A stretch of DNA of 64,000 nt, from assembly GCF_900496995.4 (NCBI RefSeq), contig NC_044030.1:1-64000 (forward strand), given 5' to 3'. Of this stretch, positions 13,001-23,989 are shown one piece after another (position 1 is the first letter of the stretch; each line of letters starts with the position of its first letter). The position numbers were made by a program, and so were the translations under genes. The notes beneath the pieces were generated by a model, which did no database searches, was not told where the DNA came from, and saw only the letters and a list, made by a program, of their open reading frames with translations. The DNA is from Aquila chrysaetos chrysaetos (lineage: Eukaryota; Chordata; Aves; Accipitriformes; Accipitridae).

Positions 13001-13948
13001 TCCATAGGGAACCCCCCGAGCGTCCCACCTCTGATGCTGTATCCATAGGGACCCGACCCCCGAGCATCCCGCATCCCTGTTCTGCATCCATAGGGACCTC
13101 CCCAAGCATCCCACATTCATGATCCTGCATCCATAGGGGACCCCCCCTCGAGCATCCCACCTCTGATGCTGTATCCATAGGGACCCAACCCCTTAGCATC
13201 CCGCATCCCTGTTCTGCATCCATAGGAACCTCCCCAAGCATCCCACATTCGTGATCCTGCATCCATAGGGACCCCCCCCAAGCATCCTACATCCCCGGTG
13301 CCACATCCATACGGCACCCCTGCCCTGAGCATCCCGCATCCCGGTCCTGCATCCATAGGAACCCCCCAAGCGTCCCGTATCCATGGTGCTGCGTCCATAG
13401 GGACCCCCCACCCCAGCATCCCACATCCCAGTCCTTCATCCATAGGGACCTACCAGCCTGGCCACCTTCCCCTGATGTCCCTCGCTGCCGGTGCTGGTGC
13501 TGCCAAGGGGGATGCGGGTACCGGGTGTCCGACGTCGGAGGCAGAGCGAGACCTTGCAGGACCTGGCACTCTCCAGAACCCGTGCGACGTCCTCAGGGGG
13601 GGCCCCCTCGAAGAAAACCCTGGCGCTGAGGAGCTGGTCACCTATAGGGACCACAGGGGCTGTCACCCTGAGTGCCACCCTTCCCCTTAAATCCAGGTGG
13701 GTTTCGGGGGACACACCCCCCACCCCCCCCCACCTTGGTGGACGCGCAGGGATTTGGGCGCCTTGGCGATGTAGAGGCCGTGGCGGTCACGGGCCACGGT
13801 GACGCCCGTCACCCCGGCCTCGGGTGCCGTCTCCAGCTCCACCAGCTCCGCGTCCTCCTATGGGGCAGAGGAGGGGTGGGGGTGGGATCTGGCCCTTCCC
13901 CCCTGCCCCACGCATTGCCCCACCGCCCACCGCAGCCCTCACCTCCAT
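10005..13948 (-). CDS. PRX: Periaxin (PDZ exons plus large terminal exon)
   Basis: Periaxin is a PDZ scaffold of myelinating Schwann cells and lens fibres (family knowledge). Likely start ATG at 13948, two codons before a GTGAGG donor. PDZ exon 13857..13734 encodes EDAELVELETAPEAGVTG; exon 13641..13454 encodes GDQLLSARVFFEGAPPEDV and ends KVARL; terminal exon 12392..10005 starts SIPILTPSKKPPPAPS. Splice phases agree (0, 1, 0). The terminal exon has the expected low-complexity repeats (KLPKF-like, VEIA and PxLP motifs), a basic RRRRW patch and stop TGA at 10005-10007. Total coding length is about 900 codons, shorter than the ~1460 of human L-periaxin. The terminal exon changes frame twice: at a C8 run (10781-10788) and at AATTT (11801-11805), where a KLPKF motif is broken. 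Both look like homopolymer length errors. Otherwise open. Confidence 0.88.
12426..13450. repeat. ~43-bp minisatellite with higher-order structure in PRX intron
   Basis: About 23 tandem units of roughly 41-45 bp; each contains CATCCATAGGGACC, a CC-rich middle, AGCATCCCACATCC and TGTCCTG. A variant with CACCTCTGATGCTGTAT recurs near 12600, 12772, 13027 and 13160, always followed by the GACCCAACCCC variant and then a CTGTTCTG variant, so blocks of several units have been duplicated together. It fills the intron between the second PDZ exon and the terminal exon of PRX. Confidence 0.9.
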
Positions 13949-13949
13949 G

Positions 13950-14820
13950 GGGGGATGGGGGGGGGGGGTCCCCTCCTCCAGGGGGGTGTCACTGGGGTCC
14001 CGCGAGAGACACAGGCGGTGGCAGGGGCTGGCGGCGCTCCGGCAGTGCTCAGGCTTCTGCAAATGGGGTGCACGCGCCCCCAACCTCCTGTTGCAGACCC
14101 CGCAACCCGCCCCATTGCAGACCCCCGACATTTCCATTGCAGCCCCCTCACCGCTCCCGCTGCAGCCCCCCCACCTCCCCAATGCCCCCTGCCCCACACC
14201 CGCAGGCAGAGTGCAGGCAGCCCTAGAGCAGAGGGGGGCCCCCTTTTCCACCCTGCACCCCCAAACCTCTCTGCTGGGATCTGCCGAGATCCCCCTTACC
14301 TCCCAGCTCCTTCCCACTTCGGCGCTCCGCTAGGAAATACTTGTGTCCCCCCCACAACCCCCCAACCAGGATGGGGGGACCCAGGCGTCCGGGCCCCCCT
14401 AAAAGAGAACCCAGGCGTCCGGGCTCTCCATCCCACGCCTGCTCAGCAAAGGTCACTGGCTCCACGCCGGAGACCCCCCCTCCTTTGCCATCGCACCCCT
14501 AACTTCCCGCTGGCACCCACCCACACACCGGCAGGACAAGGGGGTCCCTTGTCCTGGGTCCCCCCCACTGCCACCTCAGGGGAATTCCGGGAATTCGGGA
14601 GGCTCAGCACAAAATCCCGTGGGACGGGGGATGGCATGAGGCTGGATTAGGCTGGCCAGGCCTGCGGCCGCAGTGATGGACTCCTGGCTCAGCAGCTGGG
14701 AGTGAGCCGAGTGGGGGAGAAGCTGGAGGGAAGGGGGACACATCCTGCAAACCGTGATCCCCCCCTGCCCGGGTCTGCCCTTGCTCTGGGTGTCAGTGCC
14801 TGCATATGCAATCCGCAGGC
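13950..14820. other. PRX upstream region
   Basis: GC-rich sequence upstream of the PRX start, probably containing 5' UTR exon(s) and promoter. A minus-strand frame around 13950-14060 runs into the PRX ATG but resembles nothing I recognise. No further gene is supported. Confidence 0.4.
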
Positions 14821-14970
14821 TGCGCAGGTGCATGGGTGCACAGGTGCACAGAAGCATGGCGCGTGGGTGCAGGGGTGCATGGGTGCATGGGTGCACAGTT
14901 GCATGAGTGCACAGGCGCAGAGGTGCATGGGTGCAGGAGTGCATGGGTGCAAAGGTACATGGGTACTGGG
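14820..14970. repeat. GTGCATGGGTGCA minisatellite
   Basis: About 14 variants of a ~10-bp unit GTGCATGGGT in tandem. No coding evidence. Confidence 0.85.
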
Positions 14971-15049
14971 CTAGTGGGCTGCAGGATTTGGGGCCACCCC
15001 TGGGCTGCGGGGGGATAGCACCTCTGGGACCCTCCCAAAACGCCCCTGG

Positions 15050-15430
15050 GATCCCCCCCATGGGAGCCTCAAAGCACCCCCCGGGACCTCCACAGCACTC
15101 TTAGGGACCACCATAGCACTCCCAGCACGCCTGTAGCACCTCTGGGACCCTCCATGAGACCCCTAAAGCACCCTGGGGACTCCCAAAGCACCCCCAGGAC
15201 CCCAAAGCACCCCTGGGACCCCCCCCCATAACACCCTTGGGACACCCATCACATCCCCGGGATCCCCATAGCACCCTTAGGACCCCCAAAGCACCTCTTA
15301 GACACCCATAGCGACCCTGAGACCCCCATAACACTCCTAGGACACCCATAAAACCCCTGGGACCCCCATAGCACCCCGAGGACTCCCACAGCATCCCCAG
15401 GGGAGCCCAGACGCCTGGGTCCCCCCCCGA
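15050..15430. repeat. ~22-bp minisatellite
   Basis: Tandem variants of CCCATAGCACCCCTGGGACC. A related CAGGGGTGCTGC repeat continues at 15600-15790. No gene seen. Confidence 0.85.
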
Positions 15431-15799
15431 GCAGCCGAGCAATGTGCTGACTCAGCAATCCCATGCAGCAGCACCCATGGGCGCGGGTGGACATATGAAT
15501 GGAACGATTGATGGCAGGGTGGTGCGGGGGCCCCGGGGGAATTCGGCAGCACCCGTTGCACCCACCCCAAGCCTTGGTGAGGTGGATGCTGGCACTCTGA
15601 GCTCTTCCTGGCACCCAGGGGTGCTGCAGGCCCCCTCAGCATCCAAGGGTGCTGCATAGCCCCCCCCCCCAACACTCAGGGGTGCTGCAAAGTCCCCTCA
15701 GCACCCAGGAGTGCTGCGAGATGCTCCAGCATGGCTGACCACCCAGGGGTGCTCATGGCCCCCCCCAGCACCCATGGGTGCCCCACTGACACCCCCTCC

Positions 15800-16690
15800 C
15801 CATGCAAATACCTGGTGCTGCTTGGTGCAGGGTGGGGGCCGGAGTCGGCAGCCAGGGGTGGCATATGTGTATTATCCAGGTTTCCAAGCACTGAAAGGCC
15901 TTGGGGAACCCCAAAACTTTCCTGGGGGCCCTGGACCAGGAGTTTGCTCCCTTAGAGGTCCCAGAGTCCCCAAACCCCTTGTGGGATCCCCCAAAATTCC
16001 CTTAGGGGGCCCAGCTGAGCTCAGGAGCTCCAATGAACCCCAAAACTAATGCAGTGCAAGGCAAGAGCCCCAGCGCACTCTGGAAGGCAGCAGGGGCCCC
16101 TTGAAGATTTCGGCAAAGCCCGGCAAAAGCCTTGGGACCAAACCGTGTAGCGAAGCACGGTACAGAGCAAACATGGAACCTCCGGCTGGGGTTAAACCAT
16201 GACACCGCTAAACATAGCTGCCCCTCTCCCATAAGGCAGGTCTCAGACTCTTCGCTACTGCTTTCAGGATGTCGCCTGTGTCGCCTTATTGTTTTAAAAA
16301 TCTCTCGCCAGCAAGTGTTGCTGTCACTCCCACAACCCTGATGCCACTTGCAGACCAATACAGCAATCCCTGGGGCTTGCTCCGGGGGAAAAATCCTGTT
16401 CCACAGGTTGCCTGTGCTGCTTCTCCTCCCTAGGTAATGGGTTGTGGGGCAGGGACAGAAGCAACCACCTGGAATTGTCTGTTCTTTGCACTTGACTGCC
16501 GTAAACGCTCCAGCCACTTGGATGCTTTTTGGTACGGAGGCAATGAAGATTACGGCCCGGGCTGCGGGTGGGAAAAGGGCAGGGAAATGTAAGCCCTGTA
16601 CGCCCAGTAAGCAGTTACTGGCCTTGGCTGGTCTAAACTGGGCTGAGGTGTCCGTCACCTCTCACCCAGCTGATGCTCAAAGACGATCGT
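15800..16690. other. Interval without recognised gene
   Basis: Mixed-composition sequence. A 218-codon minus-strand frame (16658..16002) is open but matches no family I know and has no obvious splice or domain features, so it is not called as a gene. Confidence 0.3.
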
Positions 16691-16729
16691 TAAGGGGATG
16701 CTGCTGCCCGGCGGCCGCGACGCGGTACT

Positions 16730-17735
16730 GCCGATCGCGAGCTGCGCATGCGCGGCGGCGCGTTTAGCAGCGCGCTCGCTGCTGCCTCCCATTGACCAAA
16801 ATTCGGTACTGCAGCCTCGAAACGGCGCATGCGCAGCGTCGCATTTTGCGGCTACCTCGCTGCTGCCACCTATTGACCAAGACTCCTCGTTGCAGCTCAC
16901 AAGCTGCGCATGCGCACTAGCGCATTTGCGGCGCTCTCGCTGTTGCCTCCCATTGACCAAAATTCGGTACTGCAGCCTTGAAGCTGCGCATGCGCAGTGG
17001 CGCCTTTTGGGCCAGCGCTCGCTGCTGCCACCTATTGACCAAGATTCGGCACTGCAGCTGGGGGGTGCGCATGCGCAGTGGTGCGTTTTACACCCCTCTC
17101 GCTGCTGCCAGCTATTGACCGAGATTGGGCACTGAGGTCTTGAAATCGCGCATGCGCAGCGGCGCATTTTGCAGCACGCTGGCTGCTGCCTCCTATAGAC
17201 TAAAATGCGGTACTGCAGTCTGAAAACTGCGCATGCGCAGTGACGCATTTACAGCGCATTCGCTGTTGCCTCCCATTGACCAAAATTAGGCATTGTAGGC
17301 TTGAAACTGCGCATGCGCAGTGGCGAGTTTTGCCGCGCCCTCTCTCCTGCCACCTAGTGACCAAAATTCGGTACTGCACCTCGGGAGCCGCGCATGCGCG
17401 GCGGCACGTTCTGCCAAGAGCTCGCTTCTGTCTCTTATCGACCAAAATACGGTACTGCAGGTCGGGGGCCGCGCATGCGCACTGCCGCGTTTTGCAGCGC
17501 TCTCGCTGTTGCCTCCTATTGACCAAAATTAGGCAATGCAGCATTGGAACCGCGCATGCGCAGTGGCGCATTCTGTCAAGCGCTCGCTGCTGCTTCCTAT
17601 CGACCAAAAGCGGGTACTGCAGGACGGGACAGGCGCATGCGCAGTGGCGCATCCTGGCAAGTGCTCGCTGCTGCCGTCTATTGACCAAAGTTTGGTACTG
17701 CAGCTCGGCGGCCGCGCATGCGCAGTCCGCGGAAG
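16730..17735. repeat. 81-bp tandem array with 13 NRF1-type palindromes
   Basis: Thirteen copies of GCGCATGCGC start at 16744, 16825, 16906, 16986, 17067, 17148, 17229, 17309, 17390, 17471, 17552, 17633 and 17714, spaced 81 or 80 bp. Between them each unit keeps CGCTGCTGCC, then ATTGACCAAAATTCGGTACT and a CTGCAG. GCGCATGCGC is the core of the NRF1 consensus (established knowledge). Because 81 is a multiple of three, frames of 27-residue repeats stay open on both strands; I do not regard them as genes. Confidence 0.95.
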
Positions 17736-17800
17736 CAGTATGGCGGCGCCCGGGGCGCGGGTCCTGGCGGGGGTGGGTGCGCGCCGGTGACGCGCGGATC
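17736..17800 (+). promoter_or_regulatory. Possible first exon / promoter start downstream of NRF1 array
   Basis: Immediately after the last palindrome lies AGTATGGCGGCGCCC, a YY1-like initiator and ATG (17740) as found at many housekeeping promoters. The frame MAAPGARVLAG could end at a donor GTGGGT near 17773 but otherwise stops at once. An LTR begins ~25 bp later. If this was a first exon, its partner exons are not recognisable nearby. Confidence 0.35.
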
Positions 17801-18345
17801 AAACTTTACAACTCGGAGGGTGAGTTATAAAGCAGGTGTCTTTATTTCGGCGCCGGGTGCAAGGGGATTTCTCCTCAAAGCTTGCACACCGTCTCGGCAA
17901 GCAGCCAGATATTTATTACACCAAAGCATACATATTCATAGGGTTACACAATACAAAATATACATATGTATAAGTTGGGGCGGGGTTAGTTCAAAAGCTT
18001 GTGTCAGCAGTTCTAAAATGTTTATGTCATCTTGCGCAGGCTCAGATCTGTCTCTGGTGGTCGTTTACTTCTTCAGGGGTCTTTTCTTCTTCTTCTGTTC
18101 TCTAGATGAACTTTAGTCATTTACACATGCTCTCTTCTTACTTGGTGATTTCAGCGGTTTTTAACAAGTCCTAGCCAGTTCTGTGGTAAGACTAAGATTG
18201 CAGTTCCTGTTATCCCTTTGTTTGGCATGTCAGTCCTTGACGAATACCAGTCCTGGATAAGCTTAACCCTTGACAGACGCCACAGGTGCCGGGCCCCGGC
18301 ACGCGAGCCTCGAAAGAACAAACAAGGCCAACAGAATTATTAAAC
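17800..18345 (-). mobile_element. Solo LTR, minus orientation
   Basis: Read on the minus strand, the R/U5 part (GCACCC, GGCGCCG, AAATAAAGACACCTGCTTTA) aligns with the same part of the LTR at 43916-44539. The poly(A) hexamer is TTTATT on plus, about 17842-17847. U3 includes CAGGACTGGTATTCGTCAAGG, also found in the LTR at 29254. Ends are approximate and no target duplication was identified. Confidence 0.65.
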
Positions 18346-19400
18346 AATATTTAAGTGGTCAAAAGGCAAATAGTTACTTCCCTGTATTGGCGGGACCACC
18401 GGTGAGGCGAGCGATCCCCTCCGGCCTGGGCAGGGGGTGCCTCCTGCCCGCTGCCCGCCCGGGGCTGCCGGGCCGGGAAGCTGCGAAGCGGCCGGTGCGG
18501 CAGGCTCCCGGTCCGCCGGAGGCGAGCCGGGCCAGGGCAGCCCCAGGGAGCGGCCACTGGGTGCCTTCCCCACTGGCCAGAGACCCCCCGGAGCCTCCCC
18601 CGGCCTCGCTCGCCCCATGTAGCTGCCCCCAGCTGCAGCCCCCCCCCCACCGCCGAAGCCTGTCCCATAGCCCCAGGCAGCCCCCAAGCCCTGTTGTGAG
18701 GGCAGCGAGCTGGCCCTCCACTGGTCTTGAGTCTCCCTGGACGTGGGTACCATTAGCAGCAGTGTGGGGAAAGAGCGGGTGTTCCTGAGTTTCCCTTAAC
18801 GTGGGTACCATTAGCAGCAGCGTGGGGAAAGAGCGGGGTCTGTGGGAGCCCCTGTGGAAGGAGGGGCTCCGGACAGGGGTGATCTGTGATAGTAACAGTC
18901 GCTGCTTCTTCTTTCCCTCTTCCACAGGCCGCGCTGAGGATGCGGTTGTCCATTCCTCCCATGGGGATGCCGCTGACTGTGCCCGCCTCAGGCTTGCGTG
19001 GGCTGTCTCTGCCTGGCCTCGCACTCCTCCTGGCGTGGGAGCAAAAAGGGACAGGCGGAGCACTTACTGGCTGTGGACAGGAGCTGCTGCGGCTGAAGCT
19101 GGAGGGGCCAGAGAAAGGTAAAGCTGCTGAAGAATAAAATAAAGGGGGTCCAGCCAGCAGCTGCAGACAGGAGACAGCCTGCCTCTCCAGGTGAGGAAGG
19201 ATCCCTCTTAGTGTAGTCCTCAGCAGATCCGATCACCGACGTGCACGGCAGGGTCTGTATGTGTAACCAAAAGCACAGTACAGCCATGTAGTTTGCGCAC
19301 ACGTGAGGCTGTGTTTCTAGGAAGCCTCATATTGTAAGAGCTCTAAGACACCAACCTATTCTCTTAGGTGGATGACAGTCAAGTGACCAGAGCTACAGAG
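18346..19400. other. GC-rich interval with 59-bp tandem duplication
   Basis: GC-rich, no recognised gene. A duplicated block (GTGGGTACCATTAGCAGCAG) occurs near 18742 and 18801. The segment 19150-19200 (GGGGTCCAGCC, GAAGGATCCCTCT) resembles 22360-22440, on the other side of the pyrimidine satellite. Confidence 0.5.
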
Positions 19401-19429
19401 CAGGAAGGGAGAGGGAGAGAGAGACAGAT

Positions 19430-20298
19430 GTGTCCAACTGTCCCATTCTCCCAGCAGCTCCAAAACTGGGAGGTACAGTGACTCCTGGACCCCTGGGGCT
19501 GTGTCACCCCTCTTCTGCATCCCAGTCGCTCCCTGCCCCCACCTTCTCTTTCTCTCACTGCTGTCAGGTTTTTTTTTTTGCTTCCTGCACCTCTCCCTCT
19601 CTTGTTCTTCAAGTCACCCTCTTTCTCTGTTGTTCTGCCTCTCTGTTTTATTTTTTTCTCTGCACTTCTGTCCTGTTCCATCGCTCTTTTTATTCATCCT
19701 CTGTCTCTGCCCTGCAGCCCATCACTACTTTGTCTTTCTCCATCTATCTGTCTGTCTTCCTATCCCAATCTTGTTAATTCCTCCCTGTCTGCCCTTTAGC
19801 CCTTCACAATTCCCACCGCTCTCACCTGTCTGGCACTGTGTCTCTATTTTTAAATTCCTCTCTCTCTGCCCTGTATTCTAGATACACTTTTACTTTCTTA
19901 GATTCTTTTATTCCAAGTCCCTGTCCCTGTGTTTTAACTTTTTCCCTCACTGTCCCATAGCCCATTTTTGTCTTTATCATTCTCTCTCTGTCTGGCTCCC
20001 TGTCCCTATTCTTTATTTCCCCTCTCTCTCCCCTTTAGCTCATCAGTGGTTTTGGTATTTCTCAGTCTCTCTGTCCCAACTCACTGTCCCCTTTTTTAAT
20101 TCCTCCTTCTGCCCTGTGGCCCATCATGAATCTTTGTTTTTCTCCAGCTCTCTCTCTGGTACCCTCTCCCTTTTTATTAGTTCCTCCTGTCTGTCCTGTA
20201 GCCCATTGCTATTTCCCCCCAGCCCCTGCCTCTCTCCCTCTGTGTCTCCCTTTCCCTATTTTTCAGTCCCCCCTCTCTGCCCTGTAGCTGATCGCTGT
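19430..20298. repeat. Pyrimidine-rich ~75-80 bp satellite, left part
   Basis: Repeated units with CTCTCTGTCTCCCTGTCCCT, a T run with AATTCCTCC, then CTCTCTGCCCTGTAGCCCAT. The array is cut by the LTR at 20299-21229 and continues to about 22070. Confidence 0.8.
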
Positions 20299-21229
20299 TG
20301 TAGTGGGTTTGTGTGGCAAGGTTTTGCTAGCTGGGGTGGGGGAGTGGGCAGGGGCTGCAGGCGTGGGTTCTGTGAGAAGACACCAGGACTTGCCCCCATG
20401 TTGGGCACAGCCAGTTCCAGCTCCAAGACGGATCTGCTACTGCTCAAAGCCGAGCCAACCAGCAACGCTGGTAGCACCTCTGTGATATTTAACAAGGGCT
20501 AAAAAAATGCTGTGCAGAAGCTGCCGTAGAGAAAATGTGAGTGTGAAACAGCCCTGCAGACCCCCAGGTCGGTGAAGAAGGAGGGGAGGAGATGCTCCAG
20601 GCGCCGGAGCAGAGATTCCCCTGCAGCCTGTGGGGAAGACCACGGTGAGGCAGGCTGTCCCCCTGCATCCCAGGGAGGTCCACGGTGGAGCAGATCTCCA
20701 CTGGCAGCCCGGGGAGGACCCCACGCCGGAGCAGGCGAATGCACCCGAAGGAGGCTGTGACGCTGTGAAGAGGAGCCCACACTGGAGCAGGTTTTCTGGC
20801 AGGACCTGCGGCCCCATGGGAGTGACCCCACACTGGAACAGAAGAAGAGCATGAAGGAGGAAGGAGCAGCAGAGACAACTTGTAATGAACTGACTGCAAC
20901 CCCCCGCTCCCCCTGTGCTGCTCGGCAGGAGGAGGTGAAGTCAGGAGTGAAGATGAGCCCCAGGGAAAAAAGAGAGGGGTGGGGGGAAGGTGTTTTTCAG
21001 ATTTGTTCGTATTTCTCATTATCGTACTCTGATTTTGATTGACAATAAATTAATTTCCCCAAGTCGAGTCTGTTTTGCCTGTGACAGTAATTGGTGAGTG
21101 ATCTCTTTGTCCTTATCTTGACCCACAAGCTTTTCTGTTGTATTTTCTACACTCCTGTCTTATTGAGGAGGGGGAATGATAGAGTGGCTTGGTGGGCACC
21201 TGTCGGCCAGCCGAGGTCAACCCACCACA
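20299..21229 (+). mobile_element. Solo LTR of a recognised avian family (931 bp)
   Basis: Begins TGTAGTGGGTTTGTGTGGCA and ends GGTCAACCCACCACA, so it has TG...CA ends. It includes the GC-rich GGTCCACGGTGGAGCAGAT repeats and AATAAATTAATTTTCCCC-like poly(A) region (AATAAA near 21044) that I recognise from neoavian LTRs. No internal retroviral sequence adjoins. A clear target duplication is not visible. Confidence 0.85.
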
Positions 21230-22070
21230 GTTTCCTTCTATCAGGCTCCCTGTCCCTATTTTTTAAATCTTGCCTATGTTTCTTGTATGCCATCACTTTT
21301 GAAACTTTCTTTCTACCTCTCCATCCCTATTTAAATTCTTGCACGTTTCTTAAACGCCGTTGCTTATTAAATTTTCTTGCCACCTTTCCCTCTCTCTGTC
21401 TCCCTGACCTTATTTTAATTTCTTGCCTGTGTTTCTTGTACCCTGATGCTTTTCAAATTTCTTTCTTATGTCTCCCTCTATGCAGCTCCGTGTACCTACT
21501 TTTTGATTCTTGTATCCTGTTGCTTTCAAAATTTTCTTTCTATGTCTCCCTCTATCCATCTCCCTGTCTCTAGTTCTTAACTCTTCCTTATCTGTCCTGT
21601 ATCCTGTCACTTCTTACATTTTCTTTCTGTATCTCCCTCTTTCTATCTCCCTGTGCCTGTTTGTTAGTTCTTGCCTATGTTTCTTGTATGCTGTTGCTTT
21701 TCGAAATTTTTCTACGTCTACCTGGCTCCCTGTTTCTATTTTCTAGTTCTTGCTGTTTCTTCTTTCCTATCACTTTAGAATTTTTCCCTGTCCCTTGTCC
21801 TGTCTCTATCTTGTTGTCCTGCCAGTCCCTTCCCCTTCTCTCCCCCGCTTCCTGTCATTTATTCCTCCATCTCCCCATCCTTGTTGTTTTGCTCAGTCTC
21901 TCCGCTCTTCTCTCTCTACACCCTTTTCCTGCTCCTCGTCCCTCTCTTGTTCCCAGCATCCCATTTTCTGGCTCCCTGTCTCGCACCTCTGTGTCCCTCT
22001 GTGCTTCCTCCTGTTTTTCTCTTCCCTTTTATGCCCCCTCGTCCTGCTGCCTTTGGGCACCGAGCCTTGT
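21230..22070. repeat. Pyrimidine-rich satellite, right part
   Basis: Continuation of the array at 19430, with units such as TCTCCCTCTATCCATCTCCC and TTAATTCTTGCCTATGTTTC. Open frames here are repeat artefacts. Confidence 0.8.
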
Positions 22071-22867
22071 AGCCAGCTCACTGCCAGGATTTCTTATGTG
22101 CGTGAATGAATAAATTTTTCCTGCCCTCCTCTGTGTCCCTGGATGTGGGTAGGTGCAGGGGCGGGGGTGATGTGCTGTGGGACTTTGGCAATGGCCCCTG
22201 TTCCCGATGGGCTCCAGCTGGGGCTGGGACAGCTCCAGCTGTGGCCAGTGAGGCTGAGGATGAGGCTGGTCCTGCTGTGCGAAGGCTCCAGCTGTAAAGG
22301 GGGCTGCCTGGGCAAGCCTGCCTGAGGGAGCTGATGGAGGGGAACTGGCTGAGGAGGGAATCCAAGGGGGTCCGGCTGGCAGGTGTCTCCAGCAAGGAAT
22401 GGCCAGTCCCTGTGGCAAGGAAGGATCCCTCTGAGCTGTCCCCAGCCTCTCTGTTGGCTACACGTGTGAGCCGCCACGTATCAAGGAAGCCTTGTGGATG
22501 AGCAGCATCCGTGCTGCCGAGTAGGTGAGGGTCGGGCAGCCGGCACTGGGGAGGAGGAAGGGGCAGAGGCAGAGAGAGAAGCGTCAGGGTGGTGAAGGTC
22601 TGCTGCCGGCACCAGGAGCTGCGGTGAGTCGCACGTCCTCTCCTCTACGTCCCAGCCCACCCTTCTTTAGATGTCTGCCTGCCTCCCTTCCTCCATCTCT
22701 GCCTGCCCACCTATGTGTATGGCTCCTCAAAACTAGTTATTCTTCTGCCAACTCTGCCCAGTAACCCATTGCCTTTTAAATTTGTAATATGTCTCTCTCT
22801 AACCAGCTGCTTCTCCCTGTTTTTCATTTTTTTCCGCACCACCTTGTACTCGGTTACTTTTTAAATT
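22071..22867. other. Interval between satellite and ERV-A
   Basis: No gene recognised. It holds a block resembling 19050-19200 and a short return of the pyrimidine repeat (22660-22860) ending directly at the retroviral gag. Confidence 0.4.
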
Positions 22868-22906
22868 TAATTTCTATGTCTTCCTCTAACTCAGGAGGAA
22901 GTTGAG

Positions 22907-23900
22907 GAGGATTTAGAAATGCTGGTAGCGCCTGGACTGAGAGCCCTGAGGTGGGAATTTGAGCTTTATAAGAAGGAATCTGAGGATGAGAGTGAGGAAA
23001 GTACTGGTGAAGCTTCTCATCACACTCTGGTAGCTGAATGGACTCAGAGTAGGCAGGCTGTTGGGAATGATGGACCGGTTGTGGTAAAAGTTCCATTTTC
23101 AATTTCAGATTTGAATAATTGGAAAGCTGCTGCAGGAAATTATCGGGATGATCCAGAAAAGGTAACGAATGCCTTTGAAATGATGGTTAAAACGCAAAAT
23201 CCAGATTGGCAGGATGTTGAAGCTATTTTACAGGTGTTGTTTGATGGTATGGAAAAATACGTGGTTCGTAGGGCTACGAGAACTCAGATTCAGGCACAGT
23301 TAGCCTCAGGGATGTTGCAAGGACAAGTACAGAATCATTTCCCTTCCGCTGATCCTGGGTGGGATCCTAATGATCCTAGGGATAGATGGATGTTACCAGG
23401 ATATCAGAAGTGGGTGTTGTTTGGAATACAAAATGCAATGCTGAAAGCTATAAACTGGTCTAAATTGTAGGAGATTAAGCAGGATAGGAAAGAGTTGCCG
23501 ACTGATTTTTTTGAATAAACTAAAGGAGGCGGCTCAGAAATGTACTACTCTAGATATTGAATCAGAAAAAAGAAAAAGTCAGTTGGTAACTTGGTTTGTT
23601 GGGCAATCGTCTGATGATATTCGGAAGAAGTTACAAAAGTTGTAAGGAGCAGAGGCTAGAGATATCGGAAAGATGTTGGACATTGCTTGGATAGCGTATA
23701 GGAACAGGGATCAACAGAAGGAAAGACGGAATGCGAGATTAATGGCTGCGCTCAAGAGTATGCAAGTGTCTCGGAGGGGAGTAAGGGGAGGATCAAGAGG
23801 TGGTTTTAGAGGAAGAGGCAGAGGATGAGGAGTACCAAACCTGACTGTGGGACAGAATCAGTGTGCATATTGTAAGAGGGAGGGTCATTAGAAAAATGAA
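22907..23900 (+). pseudogene. gag: ERV-A gag (capsid and nucleocapsid), broken
   Basis: The first open stretch (to 23470) contains a capsid region with FSISDLNNWKAAAG and NPDWQDVEAILQVL, resembling gammaretroviral CA. After a TAG at 23468-23470 the rest is in shifted frames; an RG-rich nucleocapsid with a single zinc knuckle (CAYCKREGH then a stop, KNECPS) lies near 23865-23910. Gag would form the virion core; this copy cannot encode a full-length protein. Confidence 0.85.
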
Positions 23901-23989
23901 TGCCCTTCCTTGCTGGAATCAAAAGGAGCGGGGGCACCTGTGCTAGCAATAGAGGATGAGGATTGAAGGGGACCGGAGGACTCTTCCCC

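Noticed and set aside
12517-13443. Methionine/aspartate/glycine-rich frames (MQDxxCGMLGEVP type) on the minus strand
   Set aside because: Products of the 43-bp minisatellite in the PRX intron; open in several phases.
16002-16658. 218-codon minus-strand frame
   Set aside because: No recognisable domain, composition or splice structure; length possible by chance in GC-rich sequence.
16730-17735. CRISPR-like regular repeats
   Set aside because: Repeats are 81-bp contiguous tandem units without unique spacers, in a vertebrate genome.
17200-17830. About 200-codon frames with 27-residue repeats on both strands
   Set aside because: The 81-bp unit is a multiple of three, so any stop-free phase stays open; no start context, splice or domain evidence.
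20299-21229. Possible host gene with GGPHAG-type frames
   Set aside because: The sequence is an avian LTR with TG...CA ends; the GC-rich repeats are part of its U3/R.
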